Made by a program: the position numbers and the translations under genes. This document shows positions 1 to 6,124 of a stretch of 6,855 nucleotides of DNA, piece by piece (positions within the stretch are counted from its first letter, which is position 1; each line of letters starts with the position of its first letter). Origin of the DNA: an uncultured Pseudomonadota bacterium (GTDB lineage: Bacteria > Pseudomonadota > Alphaproteobacteria > RF32 > CAG-239); contig CACXFX010000082.1 in NCBI GenBank assembly GCA_902767055.1, positions 1 through 6,855 of the forward strand. The letters are read 5' to 3'. The notes beneath the pieces are model-generated. The model had not been told where the DNA came from. It was given only the letters and a program-made list of their open reading frames with translations, and did no database searches.

Positions 1-333
1 ATCTTTATCGATATGGATGAAGAAGAAGCAAAAGAGGTGGTTTGTCCTTTCCGCTTGATGAGCAAGCGTGATGCATATGGTGTTAACTTATGTACCCGCC
101 GTTTAGGTACATTGCTTCCGAGCCGTGCCATATTATTTGTTGATCCACAAGATATGGTCAGCATCGGAGATATTGCTTTGTATTATATTTCCGAGAGCGA
201 AGCAATGGTTTTAAGCATTCGTGAGAATGATAGCGGCGAAATTTACGGTATCCGTTTTAATCCGGATGAAAGGGTTGAAATCGATCCTAATAATTTAAAT
301 CGGTTGGTTAAAGTTGTCGCTATTGATTTATAA
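1..333 (+). CDS. S24-like (LexA/CI C-terminal fold) protein, 3' part, apparently without catalytic dyad
   Basis: The frame is open from base 1. The first ATG at 13 has no ribosome site in view, so the true start is probably upstream and this is the C-terminal ~110 residues. Residues numbered from that ATG: a stretch reading LLPSRAILFVDP (34-45) followed by VSIGDIALYY matches the pattern of S24/LexA-type domains, where a short loop precedes 'G-x-hydrophobic-VDP' and then 'GD-hydrophobic'. A later NPDERVEI segment and a terminal LVKVVAI strand fit the end of that fold. In this alignment the usual catalytic Ser position falls on Arg30 and the Lys position on a Leu or Ser in MVLSI, so self-cleavage looks unlikely. 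I infer a regulator-type protein, possibly with a DNA-binding part upstream that is not visible. A strong terminator follows. The fold assignment is by eye and moderate at best. Confidence 0.5.
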   Translation: MFIDMDEEEAKEVVCPFRLMSKRDAYGVNLCTRRLGTLLPSRAILFVDPQDMVSIGDIALYYISESEAMVLSIRENDSGEIYGIRFNPDERVEIDPNNLNRLVKVVAIDL

Positions 334-349
334 TATGGCAAATTGCTTT

Positions 350-387
350 AAAAAAACACCGTATTTGCGGTGTTTTTTTGTTTTTTT
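350..387 (+). terminator. Intrinsic terminator after the S24-like gene
   Basis: A perfect 12-bp stem pairs 350-361 with 368-379 around a 6-nt loop (TATTTG). The core is ACACCG/CGGTGT, flanked by seven A's on the left and seven T's on the right, and a second run of seven T's follows at 381-387. It begins 17 bp after the stop codon. The A/T flanks could allow some function on the opposite strand too, but no minus-strand gene ends here. It separates the upstream gene from the four-gene block. Confidence 0.93.
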
Positions 388-411
388 AACTTGAAATTTA
401 CACTTATTTTA

Positions 412-441
412 TTAAAATGTTTTAACGGTGTATTGTATAGA
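412..441 (+). promoter_or_regulatory. Possible promoter for the four-gene block
   Basis: The gap between the terminator and the ATG at 466 must hold the promoter if the block is transcribed on its own. The best -10 candidate is TATAGA at 436-441. The best matching -35 is only TTAAAA at 412-417 with an 18-bp spacer, a weak match. The region is very AT-rich, so chance matches are easy. The location is well founded, the exact boxes are not. Confidence 0.3.
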
Positions 442-465
442 AGTTTTTTAAGAGGATAAAAACCA

Positions 466-2151
466 ATGGCGGATGAATTAAATAAGAATGCGGAATTTTC
501 CGGCAAGCATAAAGATGAAGAAGATCCGATTTTAACCGCACAACGTTATTTAAATATTTATCACCAAATCCATATTTTTAATGAACGCCGCCAAAAAGAA
601 TTTGACGATTCTCTTTTGAAGATGCCTTCCGATATAAGGGTTTTACTCAGCACTCTCCCTGGAGGCTCAATGTTGCTCGATCATATTACAGAATTGGAAG
701 AAAAGCGAGGTATTTCACTTTTATCCGAAAGTGAAAAAGAAAGTATTAAAGAATCAAAGAACAAAAATTCAAGAATCAAGAAAAAAGAAGAAGAAAATTC
801 AAAAAACGGCAAAGAGCTTGATGGTCCGGCTTCCGTTCTAAGAATGCTCAAGCACAGTGAAGAAAAGCACGAGAAAGATATGAAAGCTTTAACCGATGCT
901 TTTATCCAATCACAGACGAACATGGCCAATATCTTAAAAGATGTATTGCAAAATAAATCAACAGATTCAAAATCTGACGAAAATAAAAAGAGCAAAACAG
1001 ATTCAAATAAATCCGAAAAATGGCTGAAAGATGAAATTATTGAAACAAATGAAGAAATTGAAGAGCCTGAAGTTAAAAGTCAAGAAGAAATTGCCAAAGC
1101 TCAAACAGAGGCTTTAGCAAAGGCTGCGGCTGAAGCTTTACTCAAAGCTGAAGCCCAGCAACAACAGAATGCTGAAGCGTCTAAACTGTTTAGTCTGACA
1201 AAACGTATCTTTAGTTCAATTAAAGAAAGACGGAATATGCGAGAAGGCCTCACGGAAGACGGACAAGAAGATAAAATTTTTAATGCAGGCACACCGGCCT
1301 CGCTTGATGAAATTGATGATGACCCCGTATCGCTTGATAAAAACGAAACGACACCTGTTGCTTCGAAAACCAATCAAAAACAAAAAAATATTCCTTCAAA
1401 AAATGAAAAAGAAGAAAAAGAAGAAAATACCGATGATGATTGGGAATGGGAATATGTCGACGACGATAGCTCAGATGATGACAGTGAGTGGGAATATATT
1501 GAGGTTCCTGAAGATGAGCCGCAAACTGAGCCTCAAAATATAGAGCAGTCACAACCGGAGCCTGAACCCGAGCCGACTTCAGATCCTCAACCTGCACAAA
1601 CGCAAAATATTCCTGAACAAATGTATCCTCAGGACTTTGACAATCAAGCCCCTTATGCCGCTCAAAATCCATATACGGGCCCTTATGAGAACAACCAGAA
1701 TTTTTATTACCCTCAGGGAAACTACGCTCCTTATGACGTCAATCAGGGTTTTTATGATCCCAATATGCCAAATCAGGCTTACCAAGGTTATGATCAGGCT
1801 TATGCAAACGGATTTTATGATCCCAATGGCGTTGAAACATATGCAATGCCTTATGAGGTAAATCAAATGTCAAACGTACAATCAGGTGCTTCAACATTTG
1901 AAAATATACAAGCAAATAATCCTGATACGGTTTCAACATCACTGAAAACACAGTCCGACAGTCAACCTGAAGGTATTGAAAGTTCGGCAAGCTTACTGGC
2001 ACGTTTCATGAATACGGATACGCCTGAGGAAAGCCTTTCACAAGACGATGATATATCAAATATTATCGCTTCCGTTGAAACCTCCCAGGAAGTATCCGAA
2101 TCCGAAAAAAAAGAAAAAGCAGATCAAAAAACGAATGATAAAAAAGAATAA
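466..2151 (+). CDS. Acidic, low-complexity protein of unknown function (561 aa), first gene of the block
   Basis: I do not recognise this family. AGAGG at 451-455 sits about 10 bp before the ATG. No signal peptide or membrane segment is visible, so it should be cytosolic. Residues ~18-95 look folded and helical. Residues ~95-205 are very Lys/Glu/Asn/Ser-rich with probable coiled coil. An Ala/Gln-rich helix spans ~208-240, then a basic stretch (KRIFSSIKERRNMRE) at ~246-260. Residues 323-331 and 337-345 repeat the motif DDD-x-EWEY with a 14-residue period, followed by Pro/Glu/Gln-rich sequence (PEPEPEP at 364-370). A Tyr/Asn/Pro/Gln-rich region follows at ~390-470 with two GFYDPN copies (428-433 and 449-454). 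A short helical segment (SASLLARF) lies near 507-514, and the tail is Lys/Glu-rich. Most of the chain is probably disordered. Its position suggests a cytosolic scaffold or partner for the envelope proteins downstream; that is inference only. Confidence 0.85.
   Translation: MADELNKNAEFSGKHKDEEDPILTAQRYLNIYHQIHIFNERRQKEFDDSLLKMPSDIRVLLSTLPGGSMLLDHITELEEKRGISLLSESEKESIKESKNKNSRIKKKEEENSKNGKELDGPASVLRMLKHSEEKHEKDMKALTDAFIQSQTNMANILKDVLQNKSTDSKSDENKKSKTDSNKSEKWLKDEIIETNEEIEEPEVKSQEEIAKAQTEALAKAAAEALLKAEAQQQQNAEASKLFSLTKRIFSSIKERRNMREGLTEDGQEDKIFNAGTPASLDEIDDDPVSLDKNETTPVASKTNQKQKNIPSKNEKEEKEENTDDDWEWEYVDDDSSDDDSEWEYIEVPEDEPQTEPQNIEQSQPEPEPEPTSDPQPAQTQNIPEQMYPQDFDNQAPYAAQNPYTGPYENNQNFYYPQGNYAPYDVNQGFYDPNMPNQAYQGYDQAYANGFYDPNGVETYAMPYEVNQMSNVQSGASTFENIQANNPDTVSTSLKTQSDSQPEGIESSASLLARFMNTDTPEESLSQDDDISNIIASVETSQEVSESEKKEKADQKTNDKKE
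1750..1827 (+). repeat. In-frame 15-nt direct repeat coding for FYDPN
   Basis: TTTTATGATCCCAAT occurs exactly at 1750-1764 and 1813-1827, 63 nt (21 codons) apart and in frame. It encodes the two FYDPN copies in the Tyr/Asn-rich part of the 561-aa protein. The identical bases suggest a fairly recent internal duplication or slippage within the low-complexity segment. Confidence 0.7.
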
Positions 2152-2156
2152 AAAAG

Positions 2157-2187
2157 GCATTTACAAAACAAAAAGTTTTATATATGC
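2157..2187 (+). other. Imperfect AT-rich hairpin between the first two genes of the block
   Basis: Bases 2157-2169 can pair with 2175-2187 (11 of 13 pairs, loop AAAAA) just after the stop at 2151. No T-run follows, so it is not a standard terminator. The same stretch also contains TTTACA at 2160-2165 and, 17 bp later, TATGCT at 2183-2188, a weak promoter-like pair. It could be an mRNA processing or stability element, an internal promoter, or simply AT-rich sequence. Confidence 0.3.
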
Positions 2188-2212
2188 TAAAGATAATATT
2201 TAGGAGTACGCT

Positions 2213-2731
2213 ATGGTTCAAGATAAAAATCCGGATATCGCCACCAAAGAAGACCTTTGGTATATTGAAAATTATCTGATCTTGAGAGATTATTATGATA
2301 TGACGATTTCGCGTATCGCCGCACGTTGTATTCGTATGGGTAATATTGCTCTTGAAGAATATCCTTTTTATCCTTATATCCTGGATGTTTTGGAAGAAAT
2401 TTGCGAAACGGGAGAATACATTTTATCTAAAAAGCCTCTTTATCCGTACGTCGAAAAAAAGATTGCGGGCGGCGTCAAAGCTTTAGAAGAAAATCTTGCC
2501 CTATATCAGCAGGAACTTGAAAATAACTCTTCTCCTGAAATGATTAAACAAGACCCTCAAGAATTAAACAAAGTCAAAGAAATTATGAGCAATGTTGATA
2601 AGTCCGTCGATCCGACTGCCGGCGCGGGAATGAATATTGATGACTTAATGACCAAGCTTTTACAAGAAAGCAAAAAAGAGAATCCTGATGTCGTTTATGA
2701 CACATTTGATGAAACCGGAGATAAAAAATGA
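2213..2731 (+). CDS. Helical protein of unknown function (172 aa), second gene of the block
   Basis: I do not recognise this family. AGGAG at 2202-2206, 6 bp before the ATG, fixes the start well. The protein appears soluble and cytosolic: no signal peptide and no membrane segment. Residues ~10-48 form a helical, aromatic-rich region (WYIENYLILRDYYDM). Two similar Tyr/Pro turns follow, YPFYPY at 50-55 and PLYPY at 75-79, each leading into a helix, which suggests a small helical-repeat fold. Residues ~85-105 are helical. The C-terminal third is Lys/Glu/Asp-rich with one short amphipathic helix (IDDLMTKLL, about 147-155). Its stop overlaps the next gene's start by 4 bp (ATGA at 2728-2731), so translation of the secretin-like lipoprotein is probably coupled to it. 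A role as a dedicated partner of that lipoprotein system is inferred from this linkage alone. Confidence 0.85.
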   Translation: MVQDKNPDIATKEDLWYIENYLILRDYYDMTISRIAARCIRMGNIALEEYPFYPYILDVLEEICETGEYILSKKPLYPYVEKKIAGGVKALEENLALYQQELENNSSPEMIKQDPQELNKVKEIMSNVDKSVDPTAGAGMNIDDLMTKLLQESKKENPDVVYDTFDETGDKK

Positions 2732-3978
2732 GAAAATACTTTAAGTTTTTGACCAGTTTTGCTTCATTTTTAATGTTGCTCTCATGCACCGCCAAAAATG
2801 AAGTTTTTGAACCGACTGCTTTGGCTTCCGACAATGCCGAATTTGATTTACCGCTTTCTAAAAGTGCCATTCGCACACCTGACGGCGCAAATGCACTTGA
2901 TTTGGAAACACCTTTAAGATGCAATGTCAATTGGCAAACGCAGCAACTCATTTTAACTCTTCCCTTTAACAATACCGCCTTTAAATTGCAATCAGTCAAA
3001 CCTTCCGATGATTTACCGCGCTTAGAAGTGACAGGTTTTACGTTTGATACGATGCCGGCTGAAAAAGCACTTGTACAATTAACCAAGGAAGCCGGGATTA
3101 CTTTGACGGCAAAAGATGCACCTTATGCACCTATTTCAGGTGAAGATTTAAAAGGTGAATTAACAGATGTTGTCAATATGATGACAAATGCCGCAGGTAT
3201 CTTTTATCATTACGATGCCGATAAAAAGTTAATGACTTTATCCAAAAAATCAGAACAAATTGTTTATGTTCCGAAGACACGTCCTATTATTTTAGCGCTC
3301 TTAGACGTCTTGCGCGGTGCCGGATTGACAGATATGACAACCGATTGGGTTGATTATTCGATTACGTTTAACGCAGATACGGAACTTAAAAACAAAACCA
3401 AGCAATTGATTAATTATTTCGAAAACAACCCGACTTTGATTGCCTATGATGTGAGCGTTTTCAAAATTACACCATATGACGGTTGCGATGTCGAATGGAA
3501 AGGCTTGCTTGAAGCTTTTGATTTCGGCTCGATTACGACAGCACAAACCGGCGTCATCGGACGTGTTCTGACAACAACCAACGATATCAATATCAAAACA
3601 CTTCAAAAATTCTTAGGTGCTAAAGCAAACGTCGAAGCCGTATCCGAGGGTAAATTTGTTGTACCTGATTTATGGATGTCGCGTTTTGATGTCGGCAAAT
3701 GCGGTAAAATGGCTTGTCCGGAATCCGAGTTGTCTATCTTGGCCAAAGCATCCGTCCATGCCACCAATCGCATTACTTCAGAGGTTACACTTGAAAAAAC
3801 GGATGGACAGATTACAAGTTTTAAGGTGAACAGCCGCTTGGGAGAGAATTTTATGATTATCGGCTTGCCCGGTGAGATTTTTGCCCCGCATCAGCAAAAA
3901 AGCGAAACCGTTATTTTTATGGTTCCTCGTTTAATTAAAACAGTCAAAACAAACGAGAACATTAAAAACAATATTTAA
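2728..3978 (+). CDS. Secretin-like outer-membrane lipoprotein (PilN/TcpC-like, shortened)
   Basis: Residues 1-19 form a lipoprotein signal peptide (basic start, hydrophobic core, lipobox LLSC) with Cys20 as the predicted lipidated residue. Position +2 is Thr, which would allow transport to the outer membrane. Residues ~99-173 resemble the N0/STN domain of secretins and TonB-type proteins: FTFDTMPAEKALVQLTKEAG, then a loop and a strand-helix-strand ending LMTLS. Residues ~178-225 lead through a strand-helix region into AYDVSVFKITP, like the junction before the secretin domain in type IVb pilus secretins. The C-terminal end has a gated-ring signature, GENFMIIGLPGEIF followed by ETVIFMVPRLIK (to ~405), matching the closing strands of secretins. 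At 416 aa it is shorter than typical PilN/BfpB/TcpC proteins (about 500 or more), and the region between appears compressed. A GKCGKMAC motif near 330-337 could form a disulfide. GGAG at 2717-2720 precedes the start. Secretin relationship fairly likely; pore formation uncertain. Confidence 0.75.
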   Translation: MRKYFKFLTSFASFLMLLSCTAKNEVFEPTALASDNAEFDLPLSKSAIRTPDGANALDLETPLRCNVNWQTQQLILTLPFNNTAFKLQSVKPSDDLPRLEVTGFTFDTMPAEKALVQLTKEAGITLTAKDAPYAPISGEDLKGELTDVVNMMTNAAGIFYHYDADKKLMTLSKKSEQIVYVPKTRPIILALLDVLRGAGLTDMTTDWVDYSITFNADTELKNKTKQLINYFENNPTLIAYDVSVFKITPYDGCDVEWKGLLEAFDFGSITTAQTGVIGRVLTTTNDINIKTLQKFLGAKANVEAVSEGKFVVPDLWMSRFDVGKCGKMACPESELSILAKASVHATNRITSEVTLEKTDGQITSFKVNSRLGENFMIIGLPGEIFAPHQQKSETVIFMVPRLIKTVKTNENIKNNI

Positions 3979-3993
3979 TAAGGAGAAAAACAA

Positions 3994-4620
3994 ATGGCAG
4001 ATAATTTTGAACAAGGACAAGAGGTCATTATCGGCAACCGCCGTATGCGTAAAATTAAGCGGCCGAAACCTCAGAACGCGCCGATATCAACGCCACCTTA
4101 TCAGAACACGCCGGAGGCTCAAAATACCCCTGCTCCTTATCAAACCCCTGACATCAATAAAGATTCGCTCCAAAATGATGAAATTTCTGCTTCTGCCATT
4201 CCACCTTATATTGAAGATGAGGCATATACGTATGAAAATGAACAACCTGCACTGGTTTATAACGGATGGGATAATAAAAGAGTACTTATCGTTGCCGCCA
4301 TTTGCATTTTACTTGGGATTGTATTCGGAAAATTTGTTTTCGGCGCCCCGAAAGTTGTCCAACAAGGCCTTCAAGGTGTGGTCTTAAATGCTGAAGTTCC
4401 GAAGGGACGCTCACGTTGCGGTATGGTTGAAAAAACACAGGGATGCGTTTTGTATATTATGAATCCTCAGCGTCAAGAGATGAACGGCCGCGATTTCTTT
4501 GATTTAGCCGCCCAACAAACCGGACGTCAGCGTTTTGTCATTGAAACGGGAAATATGCGTTATTCCAGCGTTAAGATTAAGCCCGGTTCAATTGCACAGC
4601 TCAATATACCGCCGCTTTAA
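3994..4620 (+). CDS. Single-pass inner-membrane protein with Pro-rich cytosolic arm (208 aa)
   Basis: I do not recognise this family. AGGAG at 3981-3985 lies 8 bp before the ATG, 15 bp after the secretin-like gene. Residues 1-95 are hydrophilic: a basic patch (NRRMRKIKRPKP, ~15-26) followed by Pro/Tyr/Gln/Asn-rich repeats of the type PPYQNTP and PAPYQTP, probably disordered. A single membrane helix spans ~97-118. With the basic patch and no cleavable signal, the N-terminus should be cytosolic and residues ~119-208 periplasmic. The periplasmic part looks folded (mixed strand and helix) and carries Cys142 and Cys151, spaced to form a disulfide. This topology matches bitopic bridge proteins of pilus or secretion assemblies (PilP-, GspC- or TonB-like in layout only; I see no sequence match). 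I infer that it links the cytosolic proteins of the block with the secretin-like lipoprotein. Confidence 0.85.
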   Translation: MADNFEQGQEVIIGNRRMRKIKRPKPQNAPISTPPYQNTPEAQNTPAPYQTPDINKDSLQNDEISASAIPPYIEDEAYTYENEQPALVYNGWDNKRVLIVAAICILLGIVFGKFVFGAPKVVQQGLQGVVLNAEVPKGRSRCGMVEKTQGCVLYIMNPQRQEMNGRDFFDLAAQQTGRQRFVIETGNMRYSSVKIKPGSIAQLNIPPL

Positions 4621-4640
4621 ATGATATTGAAAGAAAGTGT

Positions 4641-5429
4641 ATGAAGATTTTATATTGCGGTGATGTGGTTGGTCGTCCCGGTCGCGAGGCTGTCTTTAAA
4701 AATATCCCTGTTTTAAGAGAAGAGCTCAAACTTGACGCTGTCATTGTTAACGGCGAAAATGCAGCACATGGCTTTGGCTTGACTCCGAATATTTGTCGGG
4801 ATTTCTTTGCCAAAGGCGTTGATGTGATTACAACCGGTAATCATATTTTTGATCAACCCGATATTATTCCGTTTTTAGATGCCGATAAAAGAATCATTCG
4901 CCCGTTAAACTACCCGCCGCAAACAATCGGCCGAGGATCGACTGTTTTGGAACTGGCCAATGGTAAAAAAATTTTAATCACACAAGTGATGGGACGCGTA
5001 TTTATGGATGCCTTGGATTGCCCGGTCAGAGCTTTGGATGAAGTTTTGAAGCAATACGCCCTCCCCTTTCAGGTTAATGCGATTATTGTTGATATCCACG
5101 CCGAAGCCACATCCGAGAAAATTTCATTTGCACATTATTTTGATGGGCGCGTTTCGGGTATTTTCGGTACGCACACACATGTACCGACAGCTGATGAATG
5201 TATTTTAAAAAAAGGCACCGCCTATATCACTGATGTCGGCATGTGCGGTGATTATGATTCGGTTCTTGGTTTTGAAGAAGAAACCCCGATTGCAAGGTTG
5301 CTTAAAAAATATCCGACCGAACGCCTGATTCCGTCAAAAGGCACCGGCACGCTTTGCGCCGTATTGCTTGAAACGGATGATAAGACGGGGCTGGCATTAA
5401 GCATCAAACGCCTTTCGATTAAAGCATGA
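4641..5429 (+). CDS. ymdB: YmdB-family metallophosphoesterase (TIGR00282 type, 262 aa)
   Basis: This matches the YmdB family of calcineurin-like dimetal phosphoesterases, known in Bacillus subtilis to hydrolyse 2',3'-cyclic nucleotides (distinct from the E. coli gene also called ymdB). The full set of metal-binding motifs is visible: GDVVGRPGR with Asp8, NGENAAHG with Glu39 and Asn40, TGNHIFD with Asn67 and His68, DIHAE with His153, and GTHTHVPT with His178 and His180. Length is normal for the family, and the start at Met1 puts the first motif at the usual place. It is cytosolic. It begins 20 bp after the inner-membrane protein gene with only a weak purine-rich site (AAGAAAG, 4631-4637). It is probably co-transcribed with the block upstream, although the family is widespread and need not share its function. 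In alphaproteobacteria its physiological role is not well established. Confidence 0.93.
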   Translation: MKILYCGDVVGRPGREAVFKNIPVLREELKLDAVIVNGENAAHGFGLTPNICRDFFAKGVDVITTGNHIFDQPDIIPFLDADKRIIRPLNYPPQTIGRGSTVLELANGKKILITQVMGRVFMDALDCPVRALDEVLKQYALPFQVNAIIVDIHAEATSEKISFAHYFDGRVSGIFGTHTHVPTADECILKKGTAYITDVGMCGDYDSVLGFEEETPIARLLKKYPTERLIPSKGTGTLCAVLLETDDKTGLALSIKRLSIKA

Positions 5430-5465
5430 TTTAAAGCATTCTTTTGCCATAACTCTAAAAATTTC

Positions 5466-5494
5466 TTGACAAGGGGAAAAAAAAGTTTTATAAG
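5466..5494 (+). promoter_or_regulatory. Strong sigma70 promoter of the rpmH-rnpA-yidD cluster
   Basis: A perfect -35 box TTGACA (5466-5471), a 17-bp spacer and TATAAG (5489-5494) form a near-consensus housekeeping promoter. Transcription would start around 5501, giving a leader of about 65 nt before rpmH. No terminator is visible between the ymdB stop at 5429 and this promoter, so read-through from upstream may add to it. Confidence 0.85.
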
Positions 5495-5511
5495 GCGCGA
5501 TGTAAAACCCG

Positions 5512-5536
5512 AGAATCGCCATTTTACGGCGGTTTT
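5512..5536 (+). promoter_or_regulatory. Hairpin in the rpmH leader
   Basis: Bases 5512-5520 pair with 5528-5536 (nine pairs, two of them G-U; core TCGCC/GGCGG) around the 7-nt loop ATTTTAC. It lies in the predicted 5' leader, ending about 18 nt before the ribosome site. The right arm ends in TTTT, a short tract, so weak attenuation is conceivable; an mRNA stability role is equally possible. Confidence 0.45.
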
Positions 5537-5566
5537 AAATAACTAATAATAAACCGGAGAAATTTT

Positions 5567-5701
5567 ATGAAAAGAACATATCAACCCAGTAAACTCGTCA
5601 GAGCACGCCGTCATGGTTTTCGTACACGTATGGCTACGGTCGGCGGCCGCAAAGTTTTGGCCGCACGTCGTGCAAGAGGGCGTAAAAAACTCAGTGCCTA
5701 A
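5567..5701 (+). CDS. rpmH: Ribosomal protein bL34
   Basis: A 44-residue, strongly basic protein beginning MKRTYQPSK and containing [15 protein letters not shown] and [14 protein letters not shown], the near-invariant bL34 sequence, with the form typical of Alphaproteobacteria. It is a component of the large ribosomal subunit that binds 23S rRNA. CCGGAGA at 5554-5560 gives a good ribosome site 6 bp before the ATG. It is the first gene after the consensus promoter and lies 6 bp upstream of rnpA, the conserved arrangement that couples ribosome and RNase P synthesis. Length and sequence are complete. Confidence 0.98.
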   Translation: MKRTYQPSKLVRARRHGFRTRMATVGGRKVLAARRARGRKKLSA

Positions 5702-5707
5702 AATCTG

Positions 5708-6124
5708 ATGAGAAAAATTCTTCATTTAAAGAAAAGAAGAGATTTTTTGAGAGTCGCCGACGGAATTCGGATGGTTGTATCATGCGTTATTCTACAGGCG
5801 GCTCCAAGTTTAAAAAAAGATCCTGATCAAAATGTATGTCACGTCGGATATACAACGACAAAAAAACTCGGAAGCGCCGTTGTGCGCAACCGAATTCGTC
5901 GTCGCCTTCGTGCCGCCGTGCAAGAAGTGTTTCCTTCACGCGCCAAACGTGATATGGATTATGTCTTAATCGGCCGTTATAAAACAATTTCCTGCTCTTT
6001 TGACGAGCTCAAAGGTGATTTAAAATGGGCTTTAAAAAAAGCAAACATTATGATGGCTAAAGGCATTACAAAATCCCCTCCTCCGACTCGTAAAAAGCTT
6101 GATGAAGAAAGCGATGATGCGTAA
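5708..6124 (+). CDS. rnpA: RNase P protein component
   Basis: RnpA is the protein cofactor of ribonuclease P, which removes 5' leaders from tRNA precursors. The start carries the family pattern of a basic helix (LKKRRDFLRV, residues 7-16) for substrate binding. Residues 46-53 (VGYTTTKK) precede the hallmark RNR motif, RNRIRRRLRAAV at 60-71, which contacts the RNA subunit. At 138 aa it is slightly longer than many homologues (about 120), owing to a charged C-terminal tail (SPPPTRKKLDEESDDA) that overlaps the start of yidD. The ATG lies 6 bp after the rpmH stop with no good ribosome site of its own, so it probably relies on ribosomes finishing rpmH. Confidence 0.96.
   Translation: MRKILHLKKRRDFLRVADGIRMVVSCVILQAAPSLKKDPDQNVCHVGYTTTKKLGSAVVRNRIRRRLRAAVQEVFPSRAKRDMDYVLIGRYKTISCSFDELKGDLKWALKKANIMMAKGITKSPPPTRKKLDEESDDA

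Noticed and set aside
1280..1672. Long minus-strand open frame antisense to the 561-aa gene, and others at 681-995, 1101-1373 and 1579-1866
   Set aside because: They mirror the low-complexity composition of the real gene, have no ribosome sites and no recognisable domains.
2583..3086. Minus-strand open frame of 167 codons across the junction of the second and third genes
   Set aside because: It overlaps two well-supported genes with good ribosome sites and shows no family features.
4007..4387. Alternative-frame open reading frame within the inner-membrane protein gene
   Set aside because: The real frame has a strong AGGAG site, a membrane helix and a folded domain; this one is Arg/Leu-rich shadow sequence.
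2728..4620. A complete type IV pilus or type II secretion locus
   Set aside because: No ATPase, platform protein, pilin or prepilin peptidase is present, so only the secretin-like and bridge-like parts can be claimed.
5419..5439. Direct repeat TTAAAGCAT (5419-5427 and 5431-5439) at the end of ymdB
   Set aside because: Only 9 nt, AT-rich, not flanking any element and not part of a stem; likely chance.
5543..5725. Minus-strand open frame opposite rpmH
   Set aside because: rpmH on the plus strand is unmistakable.
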